Shown: piece by piece, positions 33,053 to 40,261 of the stretch
Layout of the letters: every line of letters begins with the position of its first letter
How positions within the stretch are numbered: position 1 is the stretch's first letter
Source: Butyrivibrio sp.
GTDB taxonomy: Bacteria > Bacillota_A > Clostridia > Lachnospirales > Lachnospiraceae
Reading direction: 5' to 3'
Assembly (NCBI GenBank): GCA_024690635.1
Contig: JAILOW010000095.1
Coordinates: 1 to 64,000, forward strand
DNA: 64,000 nucleotides
Position numbers and translations under genes: made by a program
Notes under the pieces: generated by a model
What the model was told of the DNA's origin: nothing
Databases searched by the model: none
Seen by the model: only the letters and a program-made list of their open reading frames with translations

Positions 33053-33346
33053 TTAAGTTAATGGTTCACAGGCATGTCTCGGCCTTTCATAAGAATAAGT
33101 CGTATCGACAAGTCGTGAACTGGGAATTTCTTTAACGACTTCTTTATATTTTACTTTTGGGTGGGTACTATCTTCTTTTTCCCAATAATAAAATCTTACA
33201 GAGCCAAAGCCTATGGCAGTTCTTACAAGTTCTTCGGCTTCTTTTTCAGTTTTTGCTCCGACTCTGTAGCGACCTGCTGTATTGTGACGTCTTAATGGAC
33301 TTTTGTATGCATCAACTAGAACTATTGCTTGTTTTATTGCTTTCAT
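33053..33346 (-). CDS. Hypothetical protein
   Basis: 97 residues, rather basic, one likely alpha/beta domain (KTEKEAEELVRTAIGFGSVRFYYWEKED). Follows the gene at 33379 by 32 nt with a weak ribosome site, so probably translated from the same mRNA. No family recognised. Confidence 0.6.
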   Translation of the reverse strand: MKAIKQAIVLVDAYKSPLRRHNTAGRYRVGAKTEKEAEELVRTAIGFGSVRFYYWEKEDSTHPKVKYKEVVKEIPSSRLVDTTYSYERPRHACEPLT

Positions 33347-33378
33347 AATTATTTTTATTAGCCATTTTCGCCTTCGGT

Positions 33379-33654
33379 TTAATTGTCTGTCAGTTCGATC
33401 TTTGAAAGGATGTCCTGACAGTATTTAACTGTTGCTTTGTATTCTGTATAGTTTGTTGCATCTATTTTCATACGCTTAAACGGATCTGATGCGTAGTATG
33501 CAACAAGAGGCAGGAAAAATTCTATGTTTCCTTTAACATCATGTTCTTCCAGCTCGTTTATCGTAGGAAACTGACCTCCGCCAAGAACATGATCTTTAAC
33601 ACTTTCCATCTTTTCAATAGTGTTGTAAAAAACATCTTCTCTTATTGTGTCCAT
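33379..33654 (-). CDS. Hypothetical protein
   Basis: 91 residues, acidic N-terminus (DTIREDVFYNTIEKMESVKDH) and a helical C-terminus. Clear AGGAGG ribosome site and a promoter of the CTGTACAG/CCCATA type. No recognised family. Confidence 0.65.
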   Translation of the reverse strand: MDTIREDVFYNTIEKMESVKDHVLGGGQFPTINELEEHDVKGNIEFFLPLVAYYASDPFKRMKIDATNYTEYKATVKYCQDILSKIELTDN

Positions 33655-33709
33655 GTGTTGCCTCCTAATTCGTGATTTAATGAAGCATTGGCATAAGCCT
33701 CACAATAAG

Positions 33710-33746
33710 TATGGGATATTTTTTTTAAATTCTATTTTCTGTACAG
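33710..33746 (-). promoter_or_regulatory. CTGTACAG + CCCATA promoter
   Basis: Box CCCATACTTATTGTGAG starting at 33715 (minus) and CTGTACAG at 33739-33746; start-to-start 31 nt. Confidence 0.6.
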
Positions 33747-33804
33747 TTAAAAAGAGACAGACTCAATAACCCGTATCCGTCTCTTTGTGATTTAATTAGG
33801 GTAT

Positions 33805-33836
33805 AAAAAAAGACCACAGGAATAAACCTGTGGTCC
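33805..33836 (-). terminator. Terminator of the HU gene
   Basis: GACCACAGG/CCTGTGGTC hairpin followed by TTTTTTT on the minus strand; a second inverted repeat (AAAGAGAC.../...GTCTCTTT, 33748-33785) lies behind it. Confidence 0.85.
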
Positions 33837-33867
33837 CTTATGCGTGCTATTAAAAGAAACTGCCTGA

Positions 33868-34155
33868 TTATTTCTTCTTTGCTCCGTTCACAGCATCCTT
33901 AAGAGCCTTGCCTGCCTTAAACTTAGGCGCGATAGAAGCAGGGATCTTAATGGCCTTGCCGGTCTGAGGGTTTTTGCCGTTTCTTGCTGCTCTCTTTGCC
34001 GTCTCGAATGTTCCGAAACCTACAAGCTGAACTTTGCCCTTTTTCTTGAGTTCCTTTGTTACAACGTCTGTAAATGCATTAAGTACATTTGTAGCATCTT
34101 TCTTAGAAAGCTGCGCCTGCTTTGCGATGGCATCAATAAGTTCTGTCTTGTTCAT
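33868..34155 (-). CDS. HU-type DNA-bending protein
   Basis: 95 residues, standard HU/IHF length. MNKTELIDAIAKQAQLSKKDA at the start, then VQLVGFGTFETAKRAARNGKNP with the DNA-binding arm RNGKNPQTGKAIKIPA and the final helices (PKFKAGKALKDAVNG). It binds and bends DNA without strong sequence preference. It stands alone between terminators and, unlike most genes here, has an ordinary sigma-A-like promoter. Confidence 0.95.
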   Translation of the reverse strand: MNKTELIDAIAKQAQLSKKDATNVLNAFTDVVTKELKKKGKVQLVGFGTFETAKRAARNGKNPQTGKAIKIPASIAPKFKAGKALKDAVNGAKKK

Positions 34156-34231
34156 ATAAGTACCTCGTTTTCTTGCTTTCTTGTTTTTAGTTGCGTGTAA
34201 ATCTACTTATTTAGCGGGTATTTCAATCCTA

Positions 34232-34259
34232 ATAATAGTCTAGTACAGTATCTGTACAA
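34232..34259 (-). promoter_or_regulatory. Sigma-A-like promoter of the HU gene
   Basis: Minus strand: TTGTAC (34254-34259), 16-nt spacer, TATTAT (34232-34237). The spacer contains a second TGTAC (CTGTACTAG), so TGTACAG.TACTGTAC-type half-sites sit inside the promoter, which could bind the same regulator as the CTGTACAG sites. Confidence 0.5.
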
Positions 34260-34277
34260 TGTAAAGCCCTTTACATG

Positions 34278-34309
34278 AAAAAAGAGCCAGTAAAATACTG
34301 ACTCTTTTT
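34278..34309 (-). terminator. Terminator of the exonuclease/annealing operon
   Basis: AAGAGTCAGTA/TACTGGCTCTT hairpin followed by TTTT on the minus strand. Confidence 0.8.
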
Positions 34310-34318
34310 GGTTATGGA

Positions 34319-35104
34319 TTATACAACAGCGGAAACAAGGGCTGTTTCGTCTTCTGAGCCTGTGCATTCAAGCACTGCAGCGACCACCTCGTCCTTCTCG
34401 TAATCACCGTTTATGCACCACTCCTTTGTATTTACATCATAATATGCACTTACATTCTGCTTGTTATTGATGTAGATACGGTCAAAACCGTGCTTTGTCC
34501 ATCTGGTACATCCGGTGACGATAAGTTTGTCATCGGGTGCGCTTTCATACATAGGAAGGAGCTTTAAGAGCACATCAAGTGTTGCCCTGGCGTCATCGAT
34601 GGAACGGTGGAACGAATACCCTGTAAGGGATAAAGCCTCACAAACGTTGACAAGCTTATAAGGCTTCGGCAGCTTTTCTTTTGCAAGCTTCATAACGTCG
34701 ATAAAACCTTCGTAGGTGAACCGATCTCCGCATTTACTGTACAGGGACTCGATAAACCTGATGTCAAATCTGACGTTATAGCCTGTAATGATGGGACAAT
34801 CGCCCCAAAATGCCTTGATCTTTGAAAGAGCTGCTTCTTTTGACATCCCCTCTTTTGCAAGCAACTCGTCTGTGATGCCCGTTATCGATACAATCTCTTC
34901 GGGAAGCTTGTAGCCGGGGTTGATGAAAATATCAATCTCGGCTACCTTTGTAAAGGTCTCGTCTTCCTTTGCCTTTACTTTTATCGCCGAAAACTCGATA
35001 ACGTCACAGCTCTCAGGGGATAATCCTGTAGTTTCCGTGTCAAACATGACAAATTCCTTCCCCTTTGCAAGTGAAAGGAACTCTCTGACCTCTCTGTAAC
35101 TCAT
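34319..35104 (-). CDS. DnaQ-like 3'-5' exonuclease
   Basis: 261 residues from ATG 35104 (GGAGG upstream, 1 nt after the stop of the preceding gene). DEDDh exonuclease motifs: FVMFDTETTGLSPESCDVIEF, then ITGYNVRFDIRFIESL and FHRSIDDARATLDVLL with the catalytic His and Asp. The extra C-terminal 60 residues are not part of the fold. It is coupled to the Rad52-like gene. With dnaE on the same element it may act as proofreading subunit, or trim ends for recombination. Confidence 0.88.
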   Translation of the reverse strand: MSYREVREFLSLAKGKEFVMFDTETTGLSPESCDVIEFSAIKVKAKEDETFTKVAEIDIFINPGYKLPEEIVSITGITDELLAKEGMSKEAALSKIKAFWGDCPIITGYNVRFDIRFIESLYSKCGDRFTYEGFIDVMKLAKEKLPKPYKLVNVCEALSLTGYSFHRSIDDARATLDVLLKLLPMYESAPDDKLIVTGCTRWTKHGFDRIYINNKQNVSAYYDVNTKEWCINGDYEKDEVVAAVLECTGSEDETALVSAVV

Positions 35105-35105
35105 C

Positions 35106-35921
35106 TCACGCCTCCTTTGCCAACTTCTTGAAGATATCAAACTGCCTCTGCTGCTTGGGGTCATCATACCTAGATGATGATGTCTTTACCCAGTTGAGGA
35201 ATGAAGCAAACTGTGTTGTGCCCTTGGCATCGCCGTATGTCTTTCCTCTGCAGTTGCCAAGAAGGATCACCTCGCTATCTGACAGTGTGTCGGATGCAGC
35301 TGCAGGTTCCGTCTTTGCAGGAGCGCTCTCAGCACTCTTTGTAGCCTCGGCGGGCTGCGAAGAAGTAGCCTTGATGGGAGTTACTTTTGCATTGTTTGTA
35401 AATGTGAGCGTGCTCTTTACCTTATCGTAATAGATCACGTCAATCACAACTGAAACAATGCTCTTTCCGTCCGATGAATAGGTGATGTCTTTCACCTTGA
35501 ATGTGTCGTTGCAGGTAGGCTTTGTGCCATCGTCCTTGTAAGAAGCAAGGCTGTCCTTCTTGATAAAGATATTGGGTGCTGTATAAAGCGCCCTACCAAT
35601 ACCAAGATTAAAGCAGGCTCTCTTAAATGAGTCTGATGCCTGGCCCTTCTCCTTTTCTGTATAGGACTCAGTGCCTACATCCTGCTTTGAGATCCATTCT
35701 CCTGTCTTAGGGTCTCTTACGCTTACCGTACAGTAGAGCCTGTCGCCGATCATCTCATGGCGCCTCTGCCAGCCAAATATACCAAATGTCTCGTCAAGGA
35801 GATTCTGGTCTACTCTTGCGTCCTTATAAAGGAGCAGGACGACACCGCCTTTATTGACAGACTGCACACGACACTCAATCTCATCGGGTCTTAAAGGTCG
35901 AAAATCAAATCTGTTATCCAT
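35106..35921 (-). CDS. Rad52-like single-strand annealing protein
   Basis: 271 residues. The N-terminal 130 residues (VVLLLYKDARVDQNLLDETFGIFGWQRRHEMI and TESYTEKEKGQASDSFKRACFNLGIGRALY) match the Rad52/Sak-type annealing proteins of phages and plasmids; the rest is an OB-like segment, a Ser/Ala/Glu-rich linker and a small C-terminal domain (ILLGNCRGKTYGDAKGT). It pairs complementary single strands during recombination, with the exonuclease encoded right behind it. Two promoter boxes lie upstream (35967, 36110). Confidence 0.85.
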   Translation of the reverse strand: MDNRFDFRPLRPDEIECRVQSVNKGGVVLLLYKDARVDQNLLDETFGIFGWQRRHEMIGDRLYCTVSVRDPKTGEWISKQDVGTESYTEKEKGQASDSFKRACFNLGIGRALYTAPNIFIKKDSLASYKDDGTKPTCNDTFKVKDITYSSDGKSIVSVVIDVIYYDKVKSTLTFTNNAKVTPIKATSSQPAEATKSAESAPAKTEPAAASDTLSDSEVILLGNCRGKTYGDAKGTTQFASFLNWVKTSSSRYDDPKQQRQFDIFKKLAKEA

Positions 35922-35954
35922 AATCTGTCCTCCATTTATCTGTTTATAGTTACA

Positions 35955-36142
35955 TTCAAAATATGGGGAAATCAGTAAATAATGAAAATGTATAGAATGT
36001 TAGATTTTAACGTTTTTAGAAAGGAGCTGACTGTCGATATCTTTCACTCCTACAGTCAGTGGCCCGCTTATCATGCAAACCCTAATCATTATTTGCAATA
36101 TAATAATGGGAGAAAAGTCACCTATGTTAGTTTTCTGTACAG
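35955..36142 (-). promoter_or_regulatory. Tandem promoters of the Rad52-like operon with a hairpin between
   Basis: Proximal box CCCATATTTTGAATGTAAC starts at 35967 without CTGTACAG. Distal box CCCATTATTATATTG starts at 36110 with CTGTACAG at 36135-36142 (32 nt). RNA from the distal promoter would contain a perfect CTGACTGT/ACAGTCAG hairpin (36027-36059) and a possible 29-residue peptide frame (start 36089, stop 36002) before the gene. Confidence 0.5.
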
Positions 36143-36149
36143 TAAAAAG

Positions 36150-36177
36150 CAAAAAGCCTGCGATAAACGCAGGCTCT
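36150..36177 (-). terminator. Terminator behind the 36.2-37.7 kb unit
   Basis: AGCCTGCG/CGCAGGCT hairpin followed by TTTTTG on the minus strand. Confidence 0.8.
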
Positions 36178-36205
36178 TGCTTGGATGAATTGGAATGGAA
36201 TGGAG

Positions 36206-37498
36206 TTATGCGGGAGTCAAGGCAATTTCTTCCTCTTCTCCCACGGATAATGTCAGTTTGGCAAGTCTGTAGGGCGTCTGTCCGCAAGCCTTCTGAAGGC
36301 GAGCTACCGTGTCACGGTCAAGACCTGTGATACGGCTGGGGACGCTCATGAAATCAACAGCAATATCATATAGAGTATAACGAAGGCTTGAGTTGATCTC
36401 AGCTGCCATGCAATCGAGAAGTTCGGTCGTCTTTTTCCCTGAGACGTTGGCTTCCTTTGCGATAGCCTTAATCTCTTTCTTGAGAATTTCATAGACGGCC
36501 GTGTAGTTCTTCTCGGCGTGGTCGGGATCTGAAAGATCGACCTTTGAATAGTCGATTATTTCCCTACCCATAAGTTCGGCAAGAGTCTCGGGAAGCTTTC
36601 TAATCTTTCCGAAAATCTTCTTGTCTGCTTCTTCGAGGATCTTCTCCGGCGTAAGGGAGCTTCCTGCATGCATTATCTTGACTTCGTCAGTAATAATGCT
36701 TGAATGTCCCTTCTTGTAGATGCCTCTGATGATAACCGAGGAAGCCCCGATGTCTGAGGTTGAAAGATAAAGACCAGGCACAATGTTTGCGTCAATCTTA
36801 TACTCTTCTGCGATCTCCTTACCCACGTCGGGGAGAGATACTTCTGCGGTTGTATAAGAATGGTCTATCTCAAACCTGCTAAGAGCAGGGGTTCCTACAA
36901 TGCCATCTGCTGTCAGCTCATCGATCGTTTGTGTGACGATTGTCTGAGGAATAAGCTTGTAAAGGCTGCCAAGACCTGCAAAGATTTTCCTTACAGTGAC
37001 ACCATTTACTTCTTCCTCCCTGTATACCAGGTGGATACGCTCATCCTTGCTGTACAGAGCATCTGCAAGGTGCAGGTTTCTGATGAGGTTGTTTCTTGAT
37101 ATCGTCTTATCGCCCTTAACTTCTGCCCTCAATGTAAATGTGGGGAGTGCAAAGGGAGATACGATATAGAGCTTACCGTTTATCAGAGCACAAAGCCCTG
37201 TGGTATTTTTCATCTCATCAAGAATGTCTGCAGATCCGAAACGATAGTTGTCTATCTTGCCCTGCTTAGAGAGTACGGGGTCCTTGAGGAATGCATCGAT
37301 CCTGTCATGAGACAGGATGTAGAACTTAGTCTTATCCTCCGCGGCATCGCTGTCGGAGTAGGAGAGAAATTCAATCTCAAAGCTCTTTACGTCGAGCTCC
37401 TTGGTGATCGAAGCCATAGCCTCGTTTTCTCCCCTGAACTGCTCCATCTCGGTGCCACAAACATGAAAATTGTCCACTAACCTTGTATTAGCTTCCAT
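36206..37498 (-). CDS. Hypothetical protein
   Basis: 430 residues, ribosome site AAAGGAGGAACCAG. Acidic, mixed alpha/beta with long beta-rich stretches (GLCALINGKLYIVSPFALPTF, SSVIIRGIYKKGHSSII), no membrane segment. The C-terminal 130 residues are helical. The organisation, a single large soluble protein of the element's core, and its strong ribosome site suggest abundant expression. I do not recognise a family; a role in replication or virion-like structure cannot be decided from sequence. Confidence 0.75.
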   Translation of the reverse strand: MEANTRLVDNFHVCGTEMEQFRGENEAMASITKELDVKSFEIEFLSYSDSDAAEDKTKFYILSHDRIDAFLKDPVLSKQGKIDNYRFGSADILDEMKNTTGLCALINGKLYIVSPFALPTFTLRAEVKGDKTISRNNLIRNLHLADALYSKDERIHLVYREEEVNGVTVRKIFAGLGSLYKLIPQTIVTQTIDELTADGIVGTPALSRFEIDHSYTTAEVSLPDVGKEIAEEYKIDANIVPGLYLSTSDIGASSVIIRGIYKKGHSSIITDEVKIMHAGSSLTPEKILEEADKKIFGKIRKLPETLAELMGREIIDYSKVDLSDPDHAEKNYTAVYEILKKEIKAIAKEANVSGKKTTELLDCMAAEINSSLRYTLYDIAVDFMSVPSRITGLDRDTVARLQKACGQTPYRLAKLTLSVGEEEEIALTPA

Positions 37499-37512
37499 AA
37501 CTGGTTCCTCCT

Positions 37513-37719
37513 TTATATATATTGCCTGATTCTCTCCAATATGGGAGAGAGGCTGGTGGGTAGTGACGGATCAAGACAAAGACTACGGAGTGGCTCCGTG
37601 TTTCCTTCTTTGTATTCATCTATCACATTTTTTGCCTGACCTGCGCTTAAATACCCAAGCTGGGTAAGTGGCTGCAGGAGAGGCATCAGTTTCATGCTTT
37701 CCATCCGTCTTGTATTCAT
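37513..37719 (-). CDS. Small hypothetical protein
   Basis: 68 residues, ribosome site TGGAGG. Helical, with LTQLGYLSAGQAKNVIDEYKEG in the middle and ending ILERIRQYI. First gene of the unit with the 430-residue protein, 14 nt apart. Promoter box TCCATATTTATTATG starts at 37767. Confidence 0.65.
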   Translation of the reverse strand: MNTRRMESMKLMPLLQPLTQLGYLSAGQAKNVIDEYKEGNTEPLRSLCLDPSLPTSLSPILERIRQYI

Positions 37720-37782
37720 CTATTTCCTCCATTTCCATTAAAACTGTTTGAACATAATAAATATGGAAAATGGCGGGCATAA

Positions 37783-37816
37783 TAAAAACGCCCGTTAAAA
37801 GATTTAGCGAGCGTTT
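37783..37816 (-). terminator. Terminator behind the OB-fold protein gene
   Basis: AACGCTCG/CGGGCGTT hairpin followed by TTTTATT on the minus strand. Confidence 0.7.
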
Positions 37817-37822
37817 TGTGTT

Positions 37823-38713
37823 TTATGCGGTTGTGTCGTCTGACTGAAGGGACTCTTCAAGTTCGTCCTTATAACCCGATGTAAAGAGCTGCTGTTTTAG
37901 CTCGTCTACTGACTTTTGAGCCTCTGCTTCAACTTCTTCCCTTGTCTTATAATTGTTGACATACTCAATGTCATATGCGCACAACTCCATGGTGTTGTCT
38001 TTCCACTCGTATTCCTGGCCGCAGTGAGGACATTTACACCTTCTTGTTACTGTTCTTGCCTGCAAGAGACCATCGATCATGACATCAGACTCATATTTAA
38101 GATAGAGCTTGTCGTCTCTTGCTTTCTCGCCGTAAGACTTAACAACGGGCCAGTCGGTCCTGATGTTAGGGTCATCGGTTCTGATGGTGAACTTGCGGTT
38201 TAATGCGATAGGATACTGTGTTATCTGTACGCCCTGGCGTGTAACTATGATCTTGGGGTCCTTGATAACACGTCCCAGCACGTAAATCTGGTTAGAGATT
38301 TCTCTGTGCTTGACCACATCTTCCACTGCGGCCATCTTGTCATCGCCATAGCTCTTTATCTTTTCTGCAAAGATAGGGGTTATGTAGACGATGTTGGATT
38401 TTACAGGATTAGCCTCTGAGCAGTGAGAACAATGGGTCGTTTTGGTGATTGCTTTGGACGTAATAACGCCCTTGATGAATACAATGTCATTTTCCTGCCA
38501 CCCCTCCATCTCGTCAAGGATTTCTTTTTCCATTGACATAACAAGAGGGTGATCATGCTTTACGAAGCGGACATTGTCTTCGATGGCACGAAGGCCACGC
38601 ACAGTATCAATATAAACAGTACCGAAGTTATACTCTCCGGTCTCAGCGTTTTTGTTAATCTGCGGGCTTTTGTGCACTCTTGCGTATAAAAACGCAATAT
38701 TTTGTCTACCCAT
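37823..38713 (-). CDS. OB-fold, zinc-binding ssDNA-binding-like protein
   Basis: 296 residues. Two OB-like halves: a first (about 1-120) with CSHC at 98-101, and a second (about 140-245) that reads like SSB (NQIYVLGRVIKDPKIIVTRQG, TQYPIALNRKFTI) and contains CKCPHCGQEY. The C-terminus is acidic (EESLQSDDTTA), as in SSB tails. I infer a second, element-specific ssDNA-binding protein with zinc sites, for replication or recombination. Promoter box CCCATATTTATAG at 38766-38771. Confidence 0.6.
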   Translation of the reverse strand: MGRQNIAFLYARVHKSPQINKNAETGEYNFGTVYIDTVRGLRAIEDNVRFVKHDHPLVMSMEKEILDEMEGWQENDIVFIKGVITSKAITKTTHCSHCSEANPVKSNIVYITPIFAEKIKSYGDDKMAAVEDVVKHREISNQIYVLGRVIKDPKIIVTRQGVQITQYPIALNRKFTIRTDDPNIRTDWPVVKSYGEKARDDKLYLKYESDVMIDGLLQARTVTRRCKCPHCGQEYEWKDNTMELCAYDIEYVNNYKTREEVEAEAQKSVDELKQQLFTSGYKDELEESLQSDDTTA

Positions 38714-38765
38714 AATCTGTTTCCTTCCTACTATAATCTATAGTTGCGATTGCCGTTTCTATAAA

Positions 38766-38771
38766 TATGGG
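38766..38771 (-). promoter_or_regulatory. Promoter box of the OB-fold protein gene
   Basis: CTCCCATATTTATAGAAACG on the minus strand; 53 nt before the start codon. No octamer beside it. Confidence 0.4.
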
Positions 38772-38791
38772 AGAGCATTTTTTAAAGTTTT

Positions 38792-40144
38792 TTATTCTAC
38801 TATTCTTTCAGCTGATGCAAAGCCCTGATATTTTTCCTTGTGTATGATGGATCCCTTTACGCGGATGTCCCTCTGCCCTGTCTTGGGATTGTACCGCATG
38901 GTAGCCCGTCTTGTATGAGGACATTTTTCGGTTGAAGGATATGCGGAGCGATTTTTGCTGTACAGTGCAAATTTGTTAAATCTTGCAAGCTCTTCTTTTG
39001 ACATTTTAATGTCATATAATCTCATCATGCCATCAGGAATAAAGGTTTCTGCATGTTGTTTTGACGCAGAATTTACAGAAGATTTTGACTGAGGAGTCTC
39101 TGACTTTTCATTTATGACCTTTATATAATATTCCTGCAGGCAGTATAAAATGGCAGATATAATATCTAGCGACTTATGCATGCAGTTATGAGTGCCATTA
39201 ACATATGAGCAGATATTTTCTTTGCCATTACACCAATAGTCACCTCTTGGATGGCAAAACCATGCGTCTCCTGTAATAAATGTGGTAATATCTGCCGAAT
39301 CGCTTGGGTTGGATGCTATCCATTTTGCGGCCACACTATCTTCGTTAAGCCGCGCATTTAAGTCCTGCACAAAATATCGGGACAATCCATTTCTGGGATC
39401 TATCATACACGCTACAATCGGCGCTCCCGCATCAGCTATAATAAAGACCATCTTCTTTTCTGCGCTGTCTCCATTAACCGTAATAACCCATGCGGTGTCT
39501 TTTACGGCTTTTTTTAGAAATTTAAAGTTTAACTCTATATTTTTATTGCCTTTGTATTTTTTGTACAGTTCGTCTTCAATAAGGAGCATTTTAGGATATG
39601 CTCTATCTCCGTCGGTATATGGAAGCGGAAACCCTTGCGCTGTTCTTAAAAGCACTGCTATCGAGAGATATTCTTCTAATAAAGAAAGATGTAACAAAAG
39701 TTTAGCGCGTCTATCTTCCTGCTTTGCCTGCTGTACATCTATCAGTGTCTTTTTTAACCTTTCCTCCCACTGGAGAGCAAATTCCCTGTCTGCGTGCATT
39801 GCCCGAACTGCAAACATAGCGAAAGTCATTAGGTTGTATGAGTGGGAGCCTTTTACACAACCGGCAATCCATTCATCATATAGCTCAGTGACCAGATTTT
39901 CATCATCTTTAGATTGTAAAAGATTGTCGCGGTCATGTACTGCCTTTTCAAAATCAAGCTCGCCCGCTTTAAAATCACATGTCATGGCGACACTGGGAGA
40001 AAAGCCACCTTTTTTGTTTGATTTTTCTTCATAATACGCTGTGGCGTCTTCATTGTTTCTAAAATACCAGCCATTATATTTACCGCAGCACGAATTATAG
40101 TATAAAAACTGTGGAAGCTTGTTTCTATCGATATATTTTGCCAT
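38792..40144 (-). CDS. Hypothetical plasmid/phage-type protein
   Basis: 450 residues, Cys-rich in places (NSCCGKYNGWYF, CNGKENICSYVNGTHNCMHKS). The end, TEKCPHTRRATMRYNPKTGQ followed by RVKGSIIHKEKYQG, follows a pattern (PHxRRxHxRxYxxGxxxxxxVxxxxI) seen at the C-terminus of many uncharacterised plasmid and phage proteins. No enzymatic motif seen. Complete CTGTACAG/CCCATA promoter upstream, 42 nt before the start. Confidence 0.75.
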   Translation of the reverse strand: MAKYIDRNKLPQFLYYNSCCGKYNGWYFRNNEDATAYYEEKSNKKGGFSPSVAMTCDFKAGELDFEKAVHDRDNLLQSKDDENLVTELYDEWIAGCVKGSHSYNLMTFAMFAVRAMHADREFALQWEERLKKTLIDVQQAKQEDRRAKLLLHLSLLEEYLSIAVLLRTAQGFPLPYTDGDRAYPKMLLIEDELYKKYKGNKNIELNFKFLKKAVKDTAWVITVNGDSAEKKMVFIIADAGAPIVACMIDPRNGLSRYFVQDLNARLNEDSVAAKWIASNPSDSADITTFITGDAWFCHPRGDYWCNGKENICSYVNGTHNCMHKSLDIISAILYCLQEYYIKVINEKSETPQSKSSVNSASKQHAETFIPDGMMRLYDIKMSKEELARFNKFALYSKNRSAYPSTEKCPHTRRATMRYNPKTGQRDIRVKGSIIHKEKYQGFASAERIVE

Positions 40145-40185
40145 AGTTTTTGATTTCCTTTCAGAAAATGCCTTTACTCTTTAAG

Positions 40186-40223
40186 TATGGGCAGGAATAT
40201 CCGCATGTCTGTTTTCTGTACAG
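40186..40223 (-). promoter_or_regulatory. CTGTACAG + CCCATA promoter
   Basis: Box CCCATACTTAAAGAGTAAAG starts at 40191 and CTGTACAG is at 40216-40223 on the minus strand; 32 nt. Confidence 0.65.
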
Positions 40224-40255
40224 TAAAAAAGACAGCCCCGAAGGACTGTCTTTGA
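40224..40255 (-). terminator. Terminator of dnaE
   Basis: AAAGACAGTCC-TTCG-GGGCTGTCTTTT hairpin with T run on the minus strand. Confidence 0.85.
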
Positions 40256-40261
40256 ATGAAT

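Noticed and set aside
39282..40034. A 250-residue frame on + opposite the 450-residue hypothetical gene.
   Set aside because: The minus gene has a ribosome site, promoter and family-like C-terminus; the + frame is Ser-rich without any of these.
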